From positions 1 to 35,368 of the forward strand of contig JAEYRV010000009.1 in assembly GCA_023435305.1 (NCBI GenBank): a stretch of 35,368 nucleotides of DNA. The letters are read 5' to 3'. Below the pieces are notes generated by a model. It was not told where the DNA came from. It was given only the letters and a program-made list of their open reading frames with translations, and searched no databases. Origin of the DNA: Bacillota bacterium (GTDB lineage: Bacteria > Bacillota > Clostridia > Acetivibrionales > DTU013). This document shows positions 6,841-15,509 of this stretch, piece by piece. Within the stretch, counting starts at the first letter, position 1. Each line of letters begins with the position of its first letter. The translations under genes were made by a program, and so were the position numbers.

Positions 6841-8187
6841 ATGCCAATGGCAAGAAATGATGGTGTTGACCGCATCAGCGCAAGAAACGTTAACCTATCA
6901 AATACAAAAATCGGTAACACCCAAAGACATAATGAACGCGAAAAAGAATCTTACACAGATCCTGATATTGTGCTGGAACGCTCCGATTTCAATATTCATT
7001 TCAAAAAGCCCGCTGATGATTACGAAAAGATGTTCATTCAACTAGAAACTGAAAAGGTGATCTCTACCCGTGGCCTGAAAGAGGATGTCAACCTGTTCGG
7101 CGAGCTGGTCTTCGATGTAAACTCAGCATACTTCCACAATCACGGCGGTTATGAATTTGCAAAACAGTTCTATGCGGATGCGTACAAAGCAGCCGTTGAG
7201 ATCGTCGGCGGTGAGCAGTACATTATTTCGGCAGTTATGCACGCCGACGAACGAAACCAAGCCATGTCTGAAGCATTGAAACAGGATGTTTATCATTATC
7301 ATATGCACGTCGTATATATCCCCGTCGTGGAGAAACAAATCCTTTGGTCGAAGCGATGCAAAGACCTATCTCTGGTCGGTACGGTTAAAGAAACTGTTAT
7401 GCAGGTGAGCAGCAGCAAGAAGTGGCTCTCCAAGGTTGCACTGGATGAAGGCGATAATCCGATTATACAAAAAAACGGCAAGCCGGTGCTGCGAAAATCT
7501 TATAGTGTTCTTCAGGATGATGTTTTCGATTTTATGCGAGCCGCCGGTTATGACGATGTGGAACGTGGTGAGCGCGGGAGCTCTGAGGAGCACCTGACCG
7601 TGACACAGTTCAAGATCGAGAGGGAAAAACACCGGCTTGAAGAGCTGGATACAGCCAAAACTAAGGCACAAGCTGAAATTGTGCATCTACGGGAAGAAAA
7701 AACCGATGCTCAAAATGAAGCCAATGAAGCAAAAGCTCGGCTGGATGATCTTGCACCGAAACTCAATAAGATGGAGATGCTGGCTGCAAAGTATTCCGAT
7801 GATCCGGAAAAATTGATACCGGATGCTGGGGCGATGGAAAGCGCGAGAACCTACCGGGAGAAAAAGGTCAAGCCACTTCTTGCGGGAATCGTGAAAGTTC
7901 TGCGCTCAGTGTATCATGCCTATCTTGATCTTGTCAGTAAATTTGAACGACTGCAATCTTCATATGCGCGAGAGATCAGTAAAAATAGTGCGCTCTCCGA
8001 CAGGATAGAAGACCTTGCCTCTGACAATCAGGCTTTACGGAATGTGGCCGATAATTATGAGCGCATCAGCCGAGTTTATGGGCCAGAGCGCGTGGCGGCA
8101 ACTGTTGAAGCGATTAAGCGGCAGGAACAGGCTGAAAAAGAGCAAAAACGTATTTCTGGAAAACTGCATAACCGGGTATCTCGCTGA
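6841..8187 (+). CDS. mobV: MobV-family relaxase (Pre/Mob)
   Basis: 448 residues. It nicks and covalently binds oriT and pilots single-stranded DNA to a recipient. The N-terminal region has the MobV-type block NVNLSNTKIGNTQRHNE (about 16-32). The metal-binding region has HADE (134-137) and YHYHMHVVYIPV, with H152, H154 and H156. From about residue 255 the protein is a long charged coiled coil, as in plasmid Mob/Pre proteins. I chose the ATG at 6841 because of AAGGAGGTGCG immediately upstream. The frame is open back to 6430, but that stretch holds the oriT and has no family similarity. Without transfer pore genes, it must rely on a coresident conjugation system. Confidence 0.9.
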   Translation: MPMARNDGVDRISARNVNLSNTKIGNTQRHNEREKESYTDPDIVLERSDFNIHFKKPADDYEKMFIQLETEKVISTRGLKEDVNLFGELVFDVNSAYFHNHGGYEFAKQFYADAYKAAVEIVGGEQYIISAVMHADERNQAMSEALKQDVYHYHMHVVYIPVVEKQILWSKRCKDLSLVGTVKETVMQVSSSKKWLSKVALDEGDNPIIQKNGKPVLRKSYSVLQDDVFDFMRAAGYDDVERGERGSSEEHLTVTQFKIEREKHRLEELDTAKTKAQAEIVHLREEKTDAQNEANEAKARLDDLAPKLNKMEMLAAKYSDDPEKLIPDAGAMESARTYREKKVKPLLAGIVKVLRSVYHAYLDLVSKFERLQSSYAREISKNSALSDRIEDLASDNQALRNVADNYERISRVYGPERVAATVEAIKRQEQAEKEQKRISGKLHNRVSR

Positions 8188-8265
8188 TTGACCCTATAGC
8201 AAAGAACGCCACGAGACGGTCAGCGCATTAAAAAAAGAAACGAAATTTAACTGGAGGGTTAAACA

Positions 8266-8646
8266 ATGAAAAAATTTATATCCTGCGAATTCAATATGGA
8301 CACTGGTTGTGTTGAACTGCGTTTCAGTGATGGCAAAATGATCTCCATCAACTGTACGGCGGTCGAAAATGAGGTCGCCGACAACCGATTTGAACGATTG
8401 GAACTGAACTGGCTAATTTATAATGACCCGAAAGCATACGCCGATTTGATTCTGAATGGAGAGCCTGAGAAATATCTAAAAGCGGTTACAGTATACAAAC
8501 CGTTTGAAACTAACTTCAATGACAGTCGGATCAGCTACGCCAAGCGGATTCTACTCAACCAGGACAGATTATCCTGGTTGAGTAGACAACACAAAACGGC
8601 AGACCGACCTGAGCGTCAGTTCGGTCTGCCGATAAGTTATTATTAA
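8266..8646 (+). CDS. DUF6061-like protein
   Basis: 126 residues. The first about 85 residues (MKKFISCEFNMDTGCVELRF, then NCTAVENEVADN, ELNWLIYNDPKAYADLILNG) match my recollection of the DUF6061 family, small proteins of unknown function carried by Clostridial integrative elements. The last about 30 residues are encoded within two strong hairpins and look unlike conserved protein, so the original stop may have been lost. A clear GGAGG precedes the ATG. It probably belongs to the mobilization operon. Confidence 0.65.
   Translation: MKKFISCEFNMDTGCVELRFSDGKMISINCTAVENEVADNRFERLELNWLIYNDPKAYADLILNGEPEKYLKAVTVYKPFETNFNDSRISYAKRILLNQDRLSWLSRQHKTADRPERQFGLPISYY
8551..8585. repeat. Perfect 13-bp inverted repeat
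   Basis: CTACTCAACCAGG (8551-8563) and CCTGGTTGAGTAG (8573-8585) around a 9-base loop, inside the 3' part of the DUF6061-like gene. No U-run follows. Confidence 0.7.
8591..8631 (-). terminator. Terminator of the surface-protein operon
   Basis: CGGCAGACCGA (8597-8607) and TCGGTCTGCCG (8621-8631) are perfect 11-base arms. On the minus strand they are followed by TTTTGTGTTGT, so this stops transcription coming from the surface-protein gene, 75 bases after its stop. Confidence 0.65.
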
Positions 8647-8705
8647 GTTTCATTTCTTGAAGCATCGCGGTCTTGGCAAGAGTGACGCTGACTTCAGTAT
8701 GAATT

Positions 8706-11700
8706 TCAGCCCAATATATTTTCAATAAATCGTTCCAGTATGACCGCAACCTCGGCTCTGGTGGCCGTGCCCTGCGGGACGAAGCTTCCACCGTCGCGTC
8801 CCGTGATGATGCCGGTGCTCTGGCAGTACAGGGCCGCGCTCTCCGCATAGCTTGAAATGGTACCGGCGTCGGGATAGCTCAGCGCGGTATCCATATCGTC
8901 GGGCAGGACGCCGAGGAAATCAGCGAAGCGGTACAGGATCGCCGCCATCTGCTCGCGCGTGACCGGATCGTCCGGGCCAAATTCGCCGTTCCAATAGCCG
9001 TCGAGGATGCCGTTTTCCGCAGCCCAGTCCACATATTTACCATAATAGTCACCGTAGTCACAATCAGTGAAGACATGGGTGCTCATGGTTTCGATTTCGC
9101 CGTAGCTGCGCTCATAAAGCCGACCGATGACCGTAGCGAACATCGCGCGTGTCATGCCGGAATCCGGTGAGAAGGCATTAGCGCCTGTGCCTAAGAAGAG
9201 CTCGCGTTCTGCTGTGAAGGCAATATACGATGCCGCCCAATGTCCAGAGACGTCTGTGAAGCTCTTGTCGTTCCGTATTACCGAAATTGTCACACCTTCA
9301 GGAGTGATATACTTTCCATTTGCTGCGAAGCCGATAAACACCCGGTTTCCTTTTGCGCCCATGTAATACGGCAGACCCGCGGTTTCATCATAAGTGCCTA
9401 TACTGTTCACGACCAGAGCGTAGGGCGAAAACTCCGTAGCCTCAAAGACAAGGTACCAGATGCCGTTAATCTGCTTGAGCTGAGACGCGAGTGTTGTAAC
9501 AGTTCCGTCATCGGCTTTATGGGCTATTGAGAGATGCTCTTTCACATCCAGCAGAAAATCCGGTATCGGCAGGGAAATCGTCACGGCATAACCGTCCATC
9601 GGTTCAGTTTTTGTATTCGTTCCCTTGATATATAAAGAAATGTCAAAGGGGTAGACATTATTCCCCGCCCCAAGACCGAAGTTTGAGGCTGACTCCGTAG
9701 TATCCTTGACCTTTACTTCAACTGAGTTTGAAAACGCACTTGTCATATTAGCTTCGGCCCGAACCGTGCCCTGTGTGCCGCTGAAAAGCCCGCTGCTTGT
9801 TTCAGTTACCGTGATGGTGCGGGGGGTGATACCGCCTCCGGAGCCGCCCGCTGATGTAAAGACAGCTTCCACTGTCACCGCGTATGCGGGCATGGTGAAG
9901 GTATTTCCGCTTACGCTGACCACCGTACTTGTGTCGCCCGTTCTATACACGCTCCACGACGAATGCGTATAGCCCGAAGCGGGGACAGCCGTCAGCGTTA
10001 CGGTATCGCCCGCCGCCGCGCAACTAGCTTCCGCTCCGCCGACCGAAACGGTAAAGCTTCCGTTTTCGTCAAGCGCCTTGGTGATGGCGTATGTGGCGGC
10101 GGGTTCCTCTATAAAGACAGCTTCCACAGTCACGGCGTATGCGGGCATGGTAAAGGAATTCCCGCTTACGCTGACTGCTGTGCCCGGATTGTCTGTCCTA
10201 TAAACGCTCCATGACGAGAAGATATAGCCTGAAGCGGGAGCAGCCGTCAGGGTCACGGTATCGCCCTCCGCAGCGTTTTCCACTTCCGTGCCGCCCACCG
10301 AAACCGTAAAGCTCCCGTTTTCGGCCGCTTCCTTGGTGATGGTGTATGTGGCGGCGGGTTCCTCTATAAAGACAGCTTCCACCGTCACGGCGTATGCGGG
10401 CATGGTAAAGGAATTTCCGCTTATGCTGACCGCTGTGCCCGGATTGTCTGTCCTGTAAACGCTCCATGACGAGAAGATATAGCCTGAAGCGGGAGCAGCC
10501 GTCAGGGTCACGGTATCGCCCTCCGCAGCGCTTTCAACTTCCACGCCGCTCACCATAACCGTAAAGCTTCCGTTTTCGGCAGCTGCCTTGGTGACGGAGT
10601 GAGTGGCGGCGATTTCAAGGTATTTGTCGTTTTCCGAATAAGTATATGTACCGTATATGTAGCTCCCCTCAGGGGCGCTTGCCTCGGTGTTCGATTTGTA
10701 TTTATAGGACGAGGGGAGAGCAACCGAGTTCCCTTCGGCATAGGAAAGCGCATTCGTACTGCCGACTGCCGTGAGTGTGCCGCCGGACATAGATATGCCT
10801 CCGCTACTGGCTTTTATGCCGTTTTCACCAATATGAAAATCGTTGTCCGTTTCAGGCGTTATCGCGGCGACGCTCCCTGCGCTGTTGATCGCTACCGTCG
10901 GGCTGCCGGAGGCCGCATAGGCGATGCCGTTCCATACATAGCCCAGATATACGTTGTTGTTCGCGTATATCCCTATGTTTTGTGAGCAGATGTCCACCTG
11001 TGAACTGCCGCCGATGGCCACGTTGCCGTCATAGCTGTGCAGGCCACAGCCAACATCATCGTATGTGCTCCAGTCGACTATGGCGATATCAGCACTGCCG
11101 GAAATCCGGATATCGTTATATGCCCATACCGCGTCGCCATTGTCGCAGAGTGTTTCAACTCTTACCTCAGCATCGTCAATTGAGACTCCGCCATCTGATG
11201 AAATGACGCCACAACCAAAGCTAATAGAAGTACACGCTATGACGTTCAGTTCCGTCTGGGCTCCGGTGACCGCAATGTCGCCGTACGCCTTGATGCCATC
11301 CTCTCCGGAGGTAACAGAGACCGTGCCGTCGGCAAGTGAAAATTCACCAGCGGCATCTATCCCATGATCAAACGATGTAAATGAAACCGTCGCACCGCTT
11401 ATGGATACGTCCCCGTCATACGTTTTTATGCCGGAATAAGATCCTGGGGAACCAGTAATACTCAGGCTCCCTCCGGTATCGGAGGAAATTGACAAACTCC
11501 CGCAGTAAATGCCATAGCTCCGTATCGGAGTTTCCGTTGTTCCGATAACGCTGTCACCCTCGAGCACAATACTCAGGGCAACTCCCCGCGCATAGATACC
11601 CATTCTATTGACTGAGTGGAAGCTCGTTATATTGGCATCCTTCAACGTCAGCGTCTGGGTGGCTTCGTCATATTTGACGTTGTAGCTTTCGGCGCTCGCG

Positions 11701-12659
11701 CCGGTGTTTGTTATGCTGCCGCTTCCGTCATTGAGCCAGTAGGAGATATTCCCGCTGCCTGTGACGCTGGAAACCAATACAGTGCCGGAGTTTGTGTTGT
11801 CGCCGCTGACGTAGACCTCGGGACAGGAGATAATTTCAATGTATTTATAGCTGTCGCTATTTGCAAACGCCGTGCTGGGGTACAGCGTATAGTTCGTGTC
11901 CGGTTCAGTGGCGGAAGTGTTTGTTCTGTATTTGTAGGGATTCGCGGTCACCGAAACGGAGCCGCTGGTATAAATGCTTTGCCCATAGGTGTTTGTGGCG
12001 GTGACCTTCGCCGAGCCGCCGGAAACTGTAAAGTTGCCGGATGCCCATATGCCGTTTCCTTTTCCCCCAGCAGTTACTGAACCGCCGGAAATTGTAATAC
12101 TCCCCTGTGAAGCGGAAATGCCTGTGTTGCCATTAGCGGTAACGGTTCCTCCTTCTATTATAATGTTCGAGTATGGGGAGTAAATACCACTACTTGATGT
12201 ACCAGCTGTCACAGTTAGGCTACCGCTGCCGCTGATACCGACATTTTGGCTTACGTAGATAGCGTCTCCACTGCTGCTCACATAGTTTGAACTGTCGTCA
12301 ACAAGCACAATGTTCAGCGATGAATTACTATATATACCGTGCCCGCTGCTGTCCGTGGTCGTAATATTAACCCCGTTGAGCGTCAGTGTGAAGCTCTCGA
12401 TGCCCTCGTCAAAGTTCACAGAGAATAGGTAATCGTTTGCATTGCCTGTCTGGGTATAGGCATAATCGCCGCTTCCTGCCGCTTTCCAGTAGTAGGTGGT
12501 TCCTGTCTCCCAGGTTGATTCGGGAGAGCTAGATGTGTAGTCAAACACAAGTGTATTACCCACATATAGCCTATAGATCGCAACTGCCTGAGCCACCGAC
12601 GGCAGAAGGGTAAGTACCAAACACAGGGCCAGCAGGATACTAAGAACTTTCTTTTTCAT
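8706..12659 (-). CDS. Large secreted surface protein with SLH anchor
   Basis: 1317 residues. A signal peptide (KKK, then LLALCLVLTLLPSVAQA, about 1-26) is followed by about 640 residues of short repeating turns rich in G, S, T, N and 'ISGG', consistent with a right-handed beta-helix (pectin-lyase-like or carbohydrate-binding region). Next come three tandem 85-residue repeats (about 683-937; GSFTV, GDTVTLTA.PASGY, SSWSVYRT, FTMPAYAVTVEAVF) resembling Listeria-Bacteroides/InlB B-type repeats. A beta-rich linker leads to three S-layer homology domains (about 1134-1317: FTDVSGHWAASYIAF, then TRAMFATVIGRL, TREQMAAILYRFA and TRAEVAVILERF). It should be exported and bound to the cell wall. It is probably an adhesin or host/polymer-binding cargo. 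The start overlaps the zinc-ribbon stop (ATGA), so the two are coupled. Confidence 0.85.
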   Translation of the reverse strand: MKKKVLSILLALCLVLTLLPSVAQAVAIYRLYVGNTLVFDYTSSSPESTWETGTTYYWKAAGSGDYAYTQTGNANDYLFSVNFDEGIESFTLTLNGVNITTTDSSGHGIYSNSSLNIVLVDDSSNYVSSSGDAIYVSQNVGISGSGSLTVTAGTSSSGIYSPYSNIIIEGGTVTANGNTGISASQGSITISGGSVTAGGKGNGIWASGNFTVSGGSAKVTATNTYGQSIYTSGSVSVTANPYKYRTNTSATEPDTNYTLYPSTAFANSDSYKYIEIISCPEVYVSGDNTNSGTVLVSSVTGSGNISYWLNDGSGSITNTGASAESYNVKYDEATQTLTLKDANITSFHSVNRMGIYARGVALSIVLEGDSVIGTTETPIRSYGIYCGSLSISSDTGGSLSITGSPGSYSGIKTYDGDVSISGATVSFTSFDHGIDAAGEFSLADGTVSVTSGEDGIKAYGDIAVTGAQTELNVIACTSISFGCGVISSDGGVSIDDAEVRVETLCDNGDAVWAYNDIRISGSADIAIVDWSTYDDVGCGLHSYDGNVAIGGSSQVDICSQNIGIYANNNVYLGYVWNGIAYAASGSPTVAINSAGSVAAITPETDNDFHIGENGIKASSGGISMSGGTLTAVGSTNALSYAEGNSVALPSSYKYKSNTEASAPEGSYIYGTYTYSENDKYLEIAATHSVTKAAAENGSFTVMVSGVEVESAAEGDTVTLTAAPASGYIFSSWSVYRTDNPGTAVSISGNSFTMPAYAVTVEAVFIEEPAATYTITKEAAENGSFTVSVGGTEVENAAEGDTVTLTAAPASGYIFSSWSVYRTDNPGTAVSVSGNSFTMPAYAVTVEAVFIEEPAATYAITKALDENGSFTVSVGGAEASCAAAGDTVTLTAVPASGYTHSSWSVYRTGDTSTVVSVSGNTFTMPAYAVTVEAVFTSAGGSGGGITPRTITVTETSSGLFSGTQGTVRAEANMTSAFSNSVEVKVKDTTESASNFGLGAGNNVYPFDISLYIKGTNTKTEPMDGYAVTISLPIPDFLLDVKEHLSIAHKADDGTVTTLASQLKQINGIWYLVFEATEFSPYALVVNSIGTYDETAGLPYYMGAKGNRVFIGFAANGKYITPEGVTISVIRNDKSFTDVSGHWAASYIAFTAERELFLGTGANAFSPDSGMTRAMFATVIGRLYERSYGEIETMSTHVFTDCDYGDYYGKYVDWAAENGILDGYWNGEFGPDDPVTREQMAAILYRFADFLGVLPDDMDTALSYPDAGTISSYAESAALYCQSTGIITGRDGGSFVPQGTATRAEVAVILERFIENILG
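9848..10612 (-). repeat. Three 255-bp tandem repeats in the surface-protein gene
   Basis: The spacing between equivalent positions (for example ATAAAGACAG at 10111 and 10366) is exactly 255 bases, that is 85 codons. The two copies farther from the SLH end are almost identical in DNA; the third, nearest the SLH end, has diverged. Recombination between them could change protein length. Confidence 0.9.
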
Positions 12660-12961
12660 TTCTCTTTTTCCCCTTTACTCTTTGATTTGCCGTAGAGAGT
12701 ACGTTTTTTCTCCGTTTCGGCGCGGCGTTTTTCAATGCGTGCGTCGATTTTCTCCCGCAGGCATATGGGACAGCCCGAATTCGCCTTTGCGCGGGAAGAT
12801 ATCTGCGTCTGCCAGGAATGGTCCTTTTCGCATTTCCACCAAACTGTGGCCGTGCTGGTACGGGCAACACTCTCAGGTGCCAGTGGCGCGTTTTTCTCCA
12901 CGTCCCATTCGCGCAGCAGATACTCCTTGCCGTACTTGACACAAAAGCTGTGTAAGCTCAT
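12656..12961 (-). CDS. Small zinc-ribbon protein upstream of surface protein
   Basis: 101 residues. VWWKCEKDHSW (41-50) and SGCPIC (62-67) give a Cys-His-Cys-Cys treble-clef pattern, as in the PF14311-type zinc-ribbon proteins found in pairs around nucleases and mobile elements. The C-terminal 35 residues are very basic. The start at 12961 is supported by AAAGGAGGG 6 bases upstream; an open extension to 13036 has no such signal. The stop overlaps the ATG of the surface-protein gene. It is the first gene after the MerR-type promoter. Its function is unknown; it may bind nucleic acid. Confidence 0.7.
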   Translation of the reverse strand: MSLHSFCVKYGKEYLLREWDVEKNAPLAPESVARTSTATVWWKCEKDHSWQTQISSRAKANSGCPICLREKIDARIEKRRAETEKKRTLYGKSKSKGEKEK

Positions 12962-13031
12962 ATCCGCCCTCCTTTCAAAGACTTCTCCGGATATCCGCGT
13001 CTTGCCTTTGCAGACACTTCGTGTTATTATG

Positions 13032-13062
13032 AGCATACACCTAGAGTTAGCTTAAGAGTCAA
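13032..13062 (-). promoter_or_regulatory. MerR-type promoter with 19-bp spacer
   Basis: On the minus strand: TTGACT (complement of 13057-13062), a 19-base spacer (CTTAAGCTAACTCTAGGTG), then TATGCT (complement of 13032-13037). A 19-base spacer with a dyad-like centre is the signature of promoters activated by MerR-family DNA twisting. The divergent neighbour is a MerR gene, and this promoter reads into the zinc-ribbon and surface-protein genes. Confidence 0.75.
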
Positions 13063-13067
13063 GAGAC

Positions 13068-13091
13068 AAACACGATATTTCGTGTTTTTTT
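13068..13091 (+). promoter_or_regulatory. Hairpin with T-run in the merR leader
   Basis: AAACACGA (13068-13075) and TCGTGTTT (13080-13087) with a TATT loop, followed by four more T residues. It lies 35 bases before the merR start. It resembles an intrinsic terminator or attenuator, or it could be an operator for autoregulation. Confidence 0.45.
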
Positions 13092-13121
13092 GACAATTAT
13101 TTCAGGGAGGTTCCGAAAATA

Positions 13122-13937
13122 ATGCCGAAACCGGAGGGACTGTTTTCCATTGGAGAGATTGCCGCCGTTTGCGGCGTGAGTATTGACACGCTGCGGTTCT
13201 ATGAAACAAAGGCGCTGATAACCCCCGCGCATATTGACCCGGAATCCGGCTACCGATATTACAGCCGGAAAAATTTGCTTCGGCTTCGCACAATGTTAGG
13301 GCTAAAAGACGCGGGGATGTCCCTGTCGGAGATCAGGGACTATATGGACGGAGGAAAGCATACGGAGAATAAGATCGCCGAGCTTACGGAGCGGCGCGAT
13401 CTGCTCAATCGGGCTATCGAGAATATGAAAATTCGCGGCACCGCCCCCGGCGATCTGACAGTTCGTGAGATCGAGCTGCCAGAGAGACTGTGCCTTTGCA
13501 GGACGGTCAAGGCCAGGGACGGAGCCCATGCGCTTGCGGTCATCGGCGAATTCTATGATGATCTGATTCACGCTGGAGTCCCGATCAGCCGCGCTTGGCC
13601 TGAATTCTGCGAGTATCCGGATAACGGGCTGTTGAAAGGTGAATTCCCCGTAACGGAGTTCTCCGTCACCGCTTGCCTGCCCGTGGATAAAAAAAGCGCA
13701 CCGCCAGAAGCGGTGCGTTATCCTGCCGGCAGAGCGCTGGCGGTCAATTACAAGGGCGGTTATTACGATTTGTGGAAGGCTTACGCGGCTCTGAGCAGAT
13801 ATATAGACGAAAGCAGGTACGTTCCGACGGGTTATCCGCAGGAAATCTATCTGGAAATTGAAGCGGATGGCTCGGTGCGCTTGGATGAGCCGCAAAATAT
13901 CACCCGCGTAATCGTCCCGGTTAAAAGAAACGGATAA
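13122..13937 (+). CDS. MerR-family regulator with GyrI/BmrR-like ligand domain
   Basis: 271 residues. The winged-helix DNA-binding part is at 8-75 (FSIGEIAAVCGVSIDTLRFY, then SGYRYYS and LGLKDAGMSLSEI). A dimerising helix (about 80-105) follows, then a C-terminal GyrI/effector-binding-like domain (about 115-271; LPERLCLCRT, then YYDLWKAYAALSRYI and IYLEIEADGSV), as in BmrR-type multidrug sensors. It therefore probably senses an organic molecule and not a metal. It is divergent from the 19-bp-spacer promoter of the surface-protein operon and should control it; autoregulation is likely. It is the last gene before the right end of the island. Confidence 0.88.
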   Translation: MPKPEGLFSIGEIAAVCGVSIDTLRFYETKALITPAHIDPESGYRYYSRKNLLRLRTMLGLKDAGMSLSEIRDYMDGGKHTENKIAELTERRDLLNRAIENMKIRGTAPGDLTVREIELPERLCLCRTVKARDGAHALAVIGEFYDDLIHAGVPISRAWPEFCEYPDNGLLKGEFPVTEFSVTACLPVDKKSAPPEAVRYPAGRALAVNYKGGYYDLWKAYAALSRYIDESRYVPTGYPQEIYLEIEADGSVRLDEPQNITRVIVPVKRNG

Positions 13938-13995
13938 TGAAAAGCCGCATATTTATGCATAAAATAAGCCGGACGGTACTTATATGCATATTATA

Positions 13996-14024
13996 TTGTA
14001 AAGCAGGCCTTAATTTGGTATAAT
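13996..14024 (+). promoter_or_regulatory. Outward-facing promoter near island right end
   Basis: TTGTAA (13996-14001), a 17-base spacer, and TATAAT (14019-14024). It points across the putative right attachment site toward the chromosome, where no plus-strand gene follows, so it would make antisense RNA to the membrane-protein gene. In an excised circle it would read across the joined ends. Confidence 0.5.
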
Positions 14025-14075
14025 ACAAACAATAAAACTCATTGCTTCTTTGCTGATAACATTGGCTTGATAATT

Positions 14076-14087
14076 TTTTGATAACGG
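14076..14087. repeat. Putative attR core repeat
   Basis: TTTTGATAACGG, identical to 2801-2812. Related TGATAAC motifs lie just to the left (14053-14060), as they do beside the left copy. Confidence 0.5.
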
Positions 14088-14152
14088 GAGTCAGACGACA
14101 CCGTATACGTTGGAGAATAGATATCAAAATGAGCAAATAAGAGTCAAACCAC

Positions 14153-15505
14153 CTAAACAGTATTGTTTAGAACCAGAGTTACCTTGGCGAGTGGGCGTGA
14201 GCATCTGCATTGCCGGTATTGAATACACTCATCAAACTCGTAACATCCAAATAGATCTTCGCCGCTTTTTTCCTTTAGAGAGGAAGTGGACGATGAATCA
14301 ACTGACACTGATGCCGGTGTCGAAGCAGATAGATCAACCGGCGCCAAAGACGGTATTGTAACAATGATCCCAGTTCCTGAAATAATTATACATAATAATA
14401 TGGCGATGGAAATAGTTCGCTTGCCCGGCCAGTTCCCGCACCGCAGTGCCAAATGAAGCACCAGCCATGTCACAGCAGCAGAAAACCCGATGACGATAAC
14501 ATCTGCCGGTGCCAGAGCAATACCCGGGAGTCCTTCAAAGAACCAACCGATACCAAAACGGTACAGCCCTCCATCCATCATGGCAGCCTCGCCAATGTAC
14601 ATCCCCAGAACTGTTACAGCAGATAACAATACTGGCAATCCCAAACCAAGGTATTTGTTTTTGCCCAATTTGCCCAAGCGGAAGCTTCCGGCATACACTC
14701 CCACTGCTGAACCGGATACGGCAAAGAACAAACATGTCAGTATAGATGCCAGCGGCGTCTGAATAGCTTCCGCCTGACGGAAAAACGCAGTGGTATTGGC
14801 GAATACGCAAAGCGCCACAAGTGCCGCCGTTGCTATACCCTGTAGGATGAGCGGTCTTTTCCTGCTGCCGGTGCCACTTCGTATCATTTGTGCAATACCA
14901 TAGACAAGTCCGCACACCATAGCTATCAGAATAAACGAGACTAAATAATAATGTATCTTGTATGTATCATTTGCCATGACATAAAAATCCCTGTCCCGGG
15001 TAGCATATGCCACCGACTGTTCGCGTGTCAGCGGTGAAACGGCGCATAGGCTGGCCTGCCAGATGTCCACTTCGGCAGATGGCAGTATGGTTACTGCAGA
15101 GCCGGAAGTGAGCGATGCCGGGTCAAACAGCGCCATAGCAGCAGTATTGATCTGCATGCTCTCGAAGAACTGCTCGATAGCTATAAAGGCGGCAAAAGCA
15201 CCTATGAGCCCAACCGTAAACGGCACACGCTTTATCTTGCAAATCAAAGGCTGGAATGCAGCAAACAGGATAATAGATAAACACATCGCTGCATACGGGA
15301 CAACATATTTGGCATATTGCTCCGGCTCTATCACTCCATTGGCAATATTGAGATATGCCATGCGCACACCATTTATCAGCGGATATGCCGATAAAGCCAG
15401 CAATACGGCCAGAGTCAGCCAGTAAAATCTTCTTTCTCCCATATGCTTCAAGAAAACAGCTGAGTACTCACTGCCATCCTTGCTGGTATTTTTATTGCTT
15501 AACAC
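14153..15505 (-). CDS. Polytopic membrane protein of a BlaI/M56 operon
   Basis: About 450 residues from a GTG start at 15505, preceded by AGGGGGTG. I count roughly nine to ten hydrophobic segments, for example LTLAVLLALSAYPLI, VVPYAAMCLSIILFAAF, YYLVSFILIAMVCGLVYGI and TISIAILLCIIISGTGIIV. The family is not recognised, but it lies 4 bases after the M56 peptidase gene and is surely cotranscribed. The last about 25 residues (CIQYRQCRCSRPLAK...) are cysteine- and arginine-rich, unlike the acidic region before them, so a frameshift near the 3' end is possible. The gene ends 66 bases from the right end of the island. Its job is unknown; it could be a signalling or immunity-type membrane partner. 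Confidence 0.7.
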   Translation of the reverse strand: MLSNKNTSKDGSEYSAVFLKHMGERRFYWLTLAVLLALSAYPLINGVRMAYLNIANGVIEPEQYAKYVVPYAAMCLSIILFAAFQPLICKIKRVPFTVGLIGAFAAFIAIEQFFESMQINTAAMALFDPASLTSGSAVTILPSAEVDIWQASLCAVSPLTREQSVAYATRDRDFYVMANDTYKIHYYLVSFILIAMVCGLVYGIAQMIRSGTGSRKRPLILQGIATAALVALCVFANTTAFFRQAEAIQTPLASILTCLFFAVSGSAVGVYAGSFRLGKLGKNKYLGLGLPVLLSAVTVLGMYIGEAAMMDGGLYRFGIGWFFEGLPGIALAPADVIVIGFSAAVTWLVLHLALRCGNWPGKRTISIAILLCIIISGTGIIVTIPSLAPVDLSASTPASVSVDSSSTSSLKEKSGEDLFGCYEFDECIQYRQCRCSRPLAKVTLVLNNTV

Positions 15506-15509
15506 AGCT

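Larger units (their letters stand above)
2801..14087. mobile_element. Integrative mobilizable element downstream of guaA
   Basis: An 11.3-kb block with gene content typical of a mobilizable island. Next to the guaA end are a repressor with divergent promoters, an HTH protein and a tyrosine integrase; then come a MobC-like protein, a RepA-like ATPase, a MobV relaxase with oriT, and cargo. A 12-bp direct repeat, TTTTGATAACGG, lies at both ends (2801-2812 and 14076-14087). The 3' end of guaA is a known island integration hotspot, and the integrase lies at that side. There is no type IV secretion gene, so transfer would need a helper. The exact ends are inferred; an alternative crossover based on the guaA terminal bases (GGGAGT also occurs at 14086-14091) is possible but weaker. 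Confidence 0.75.
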
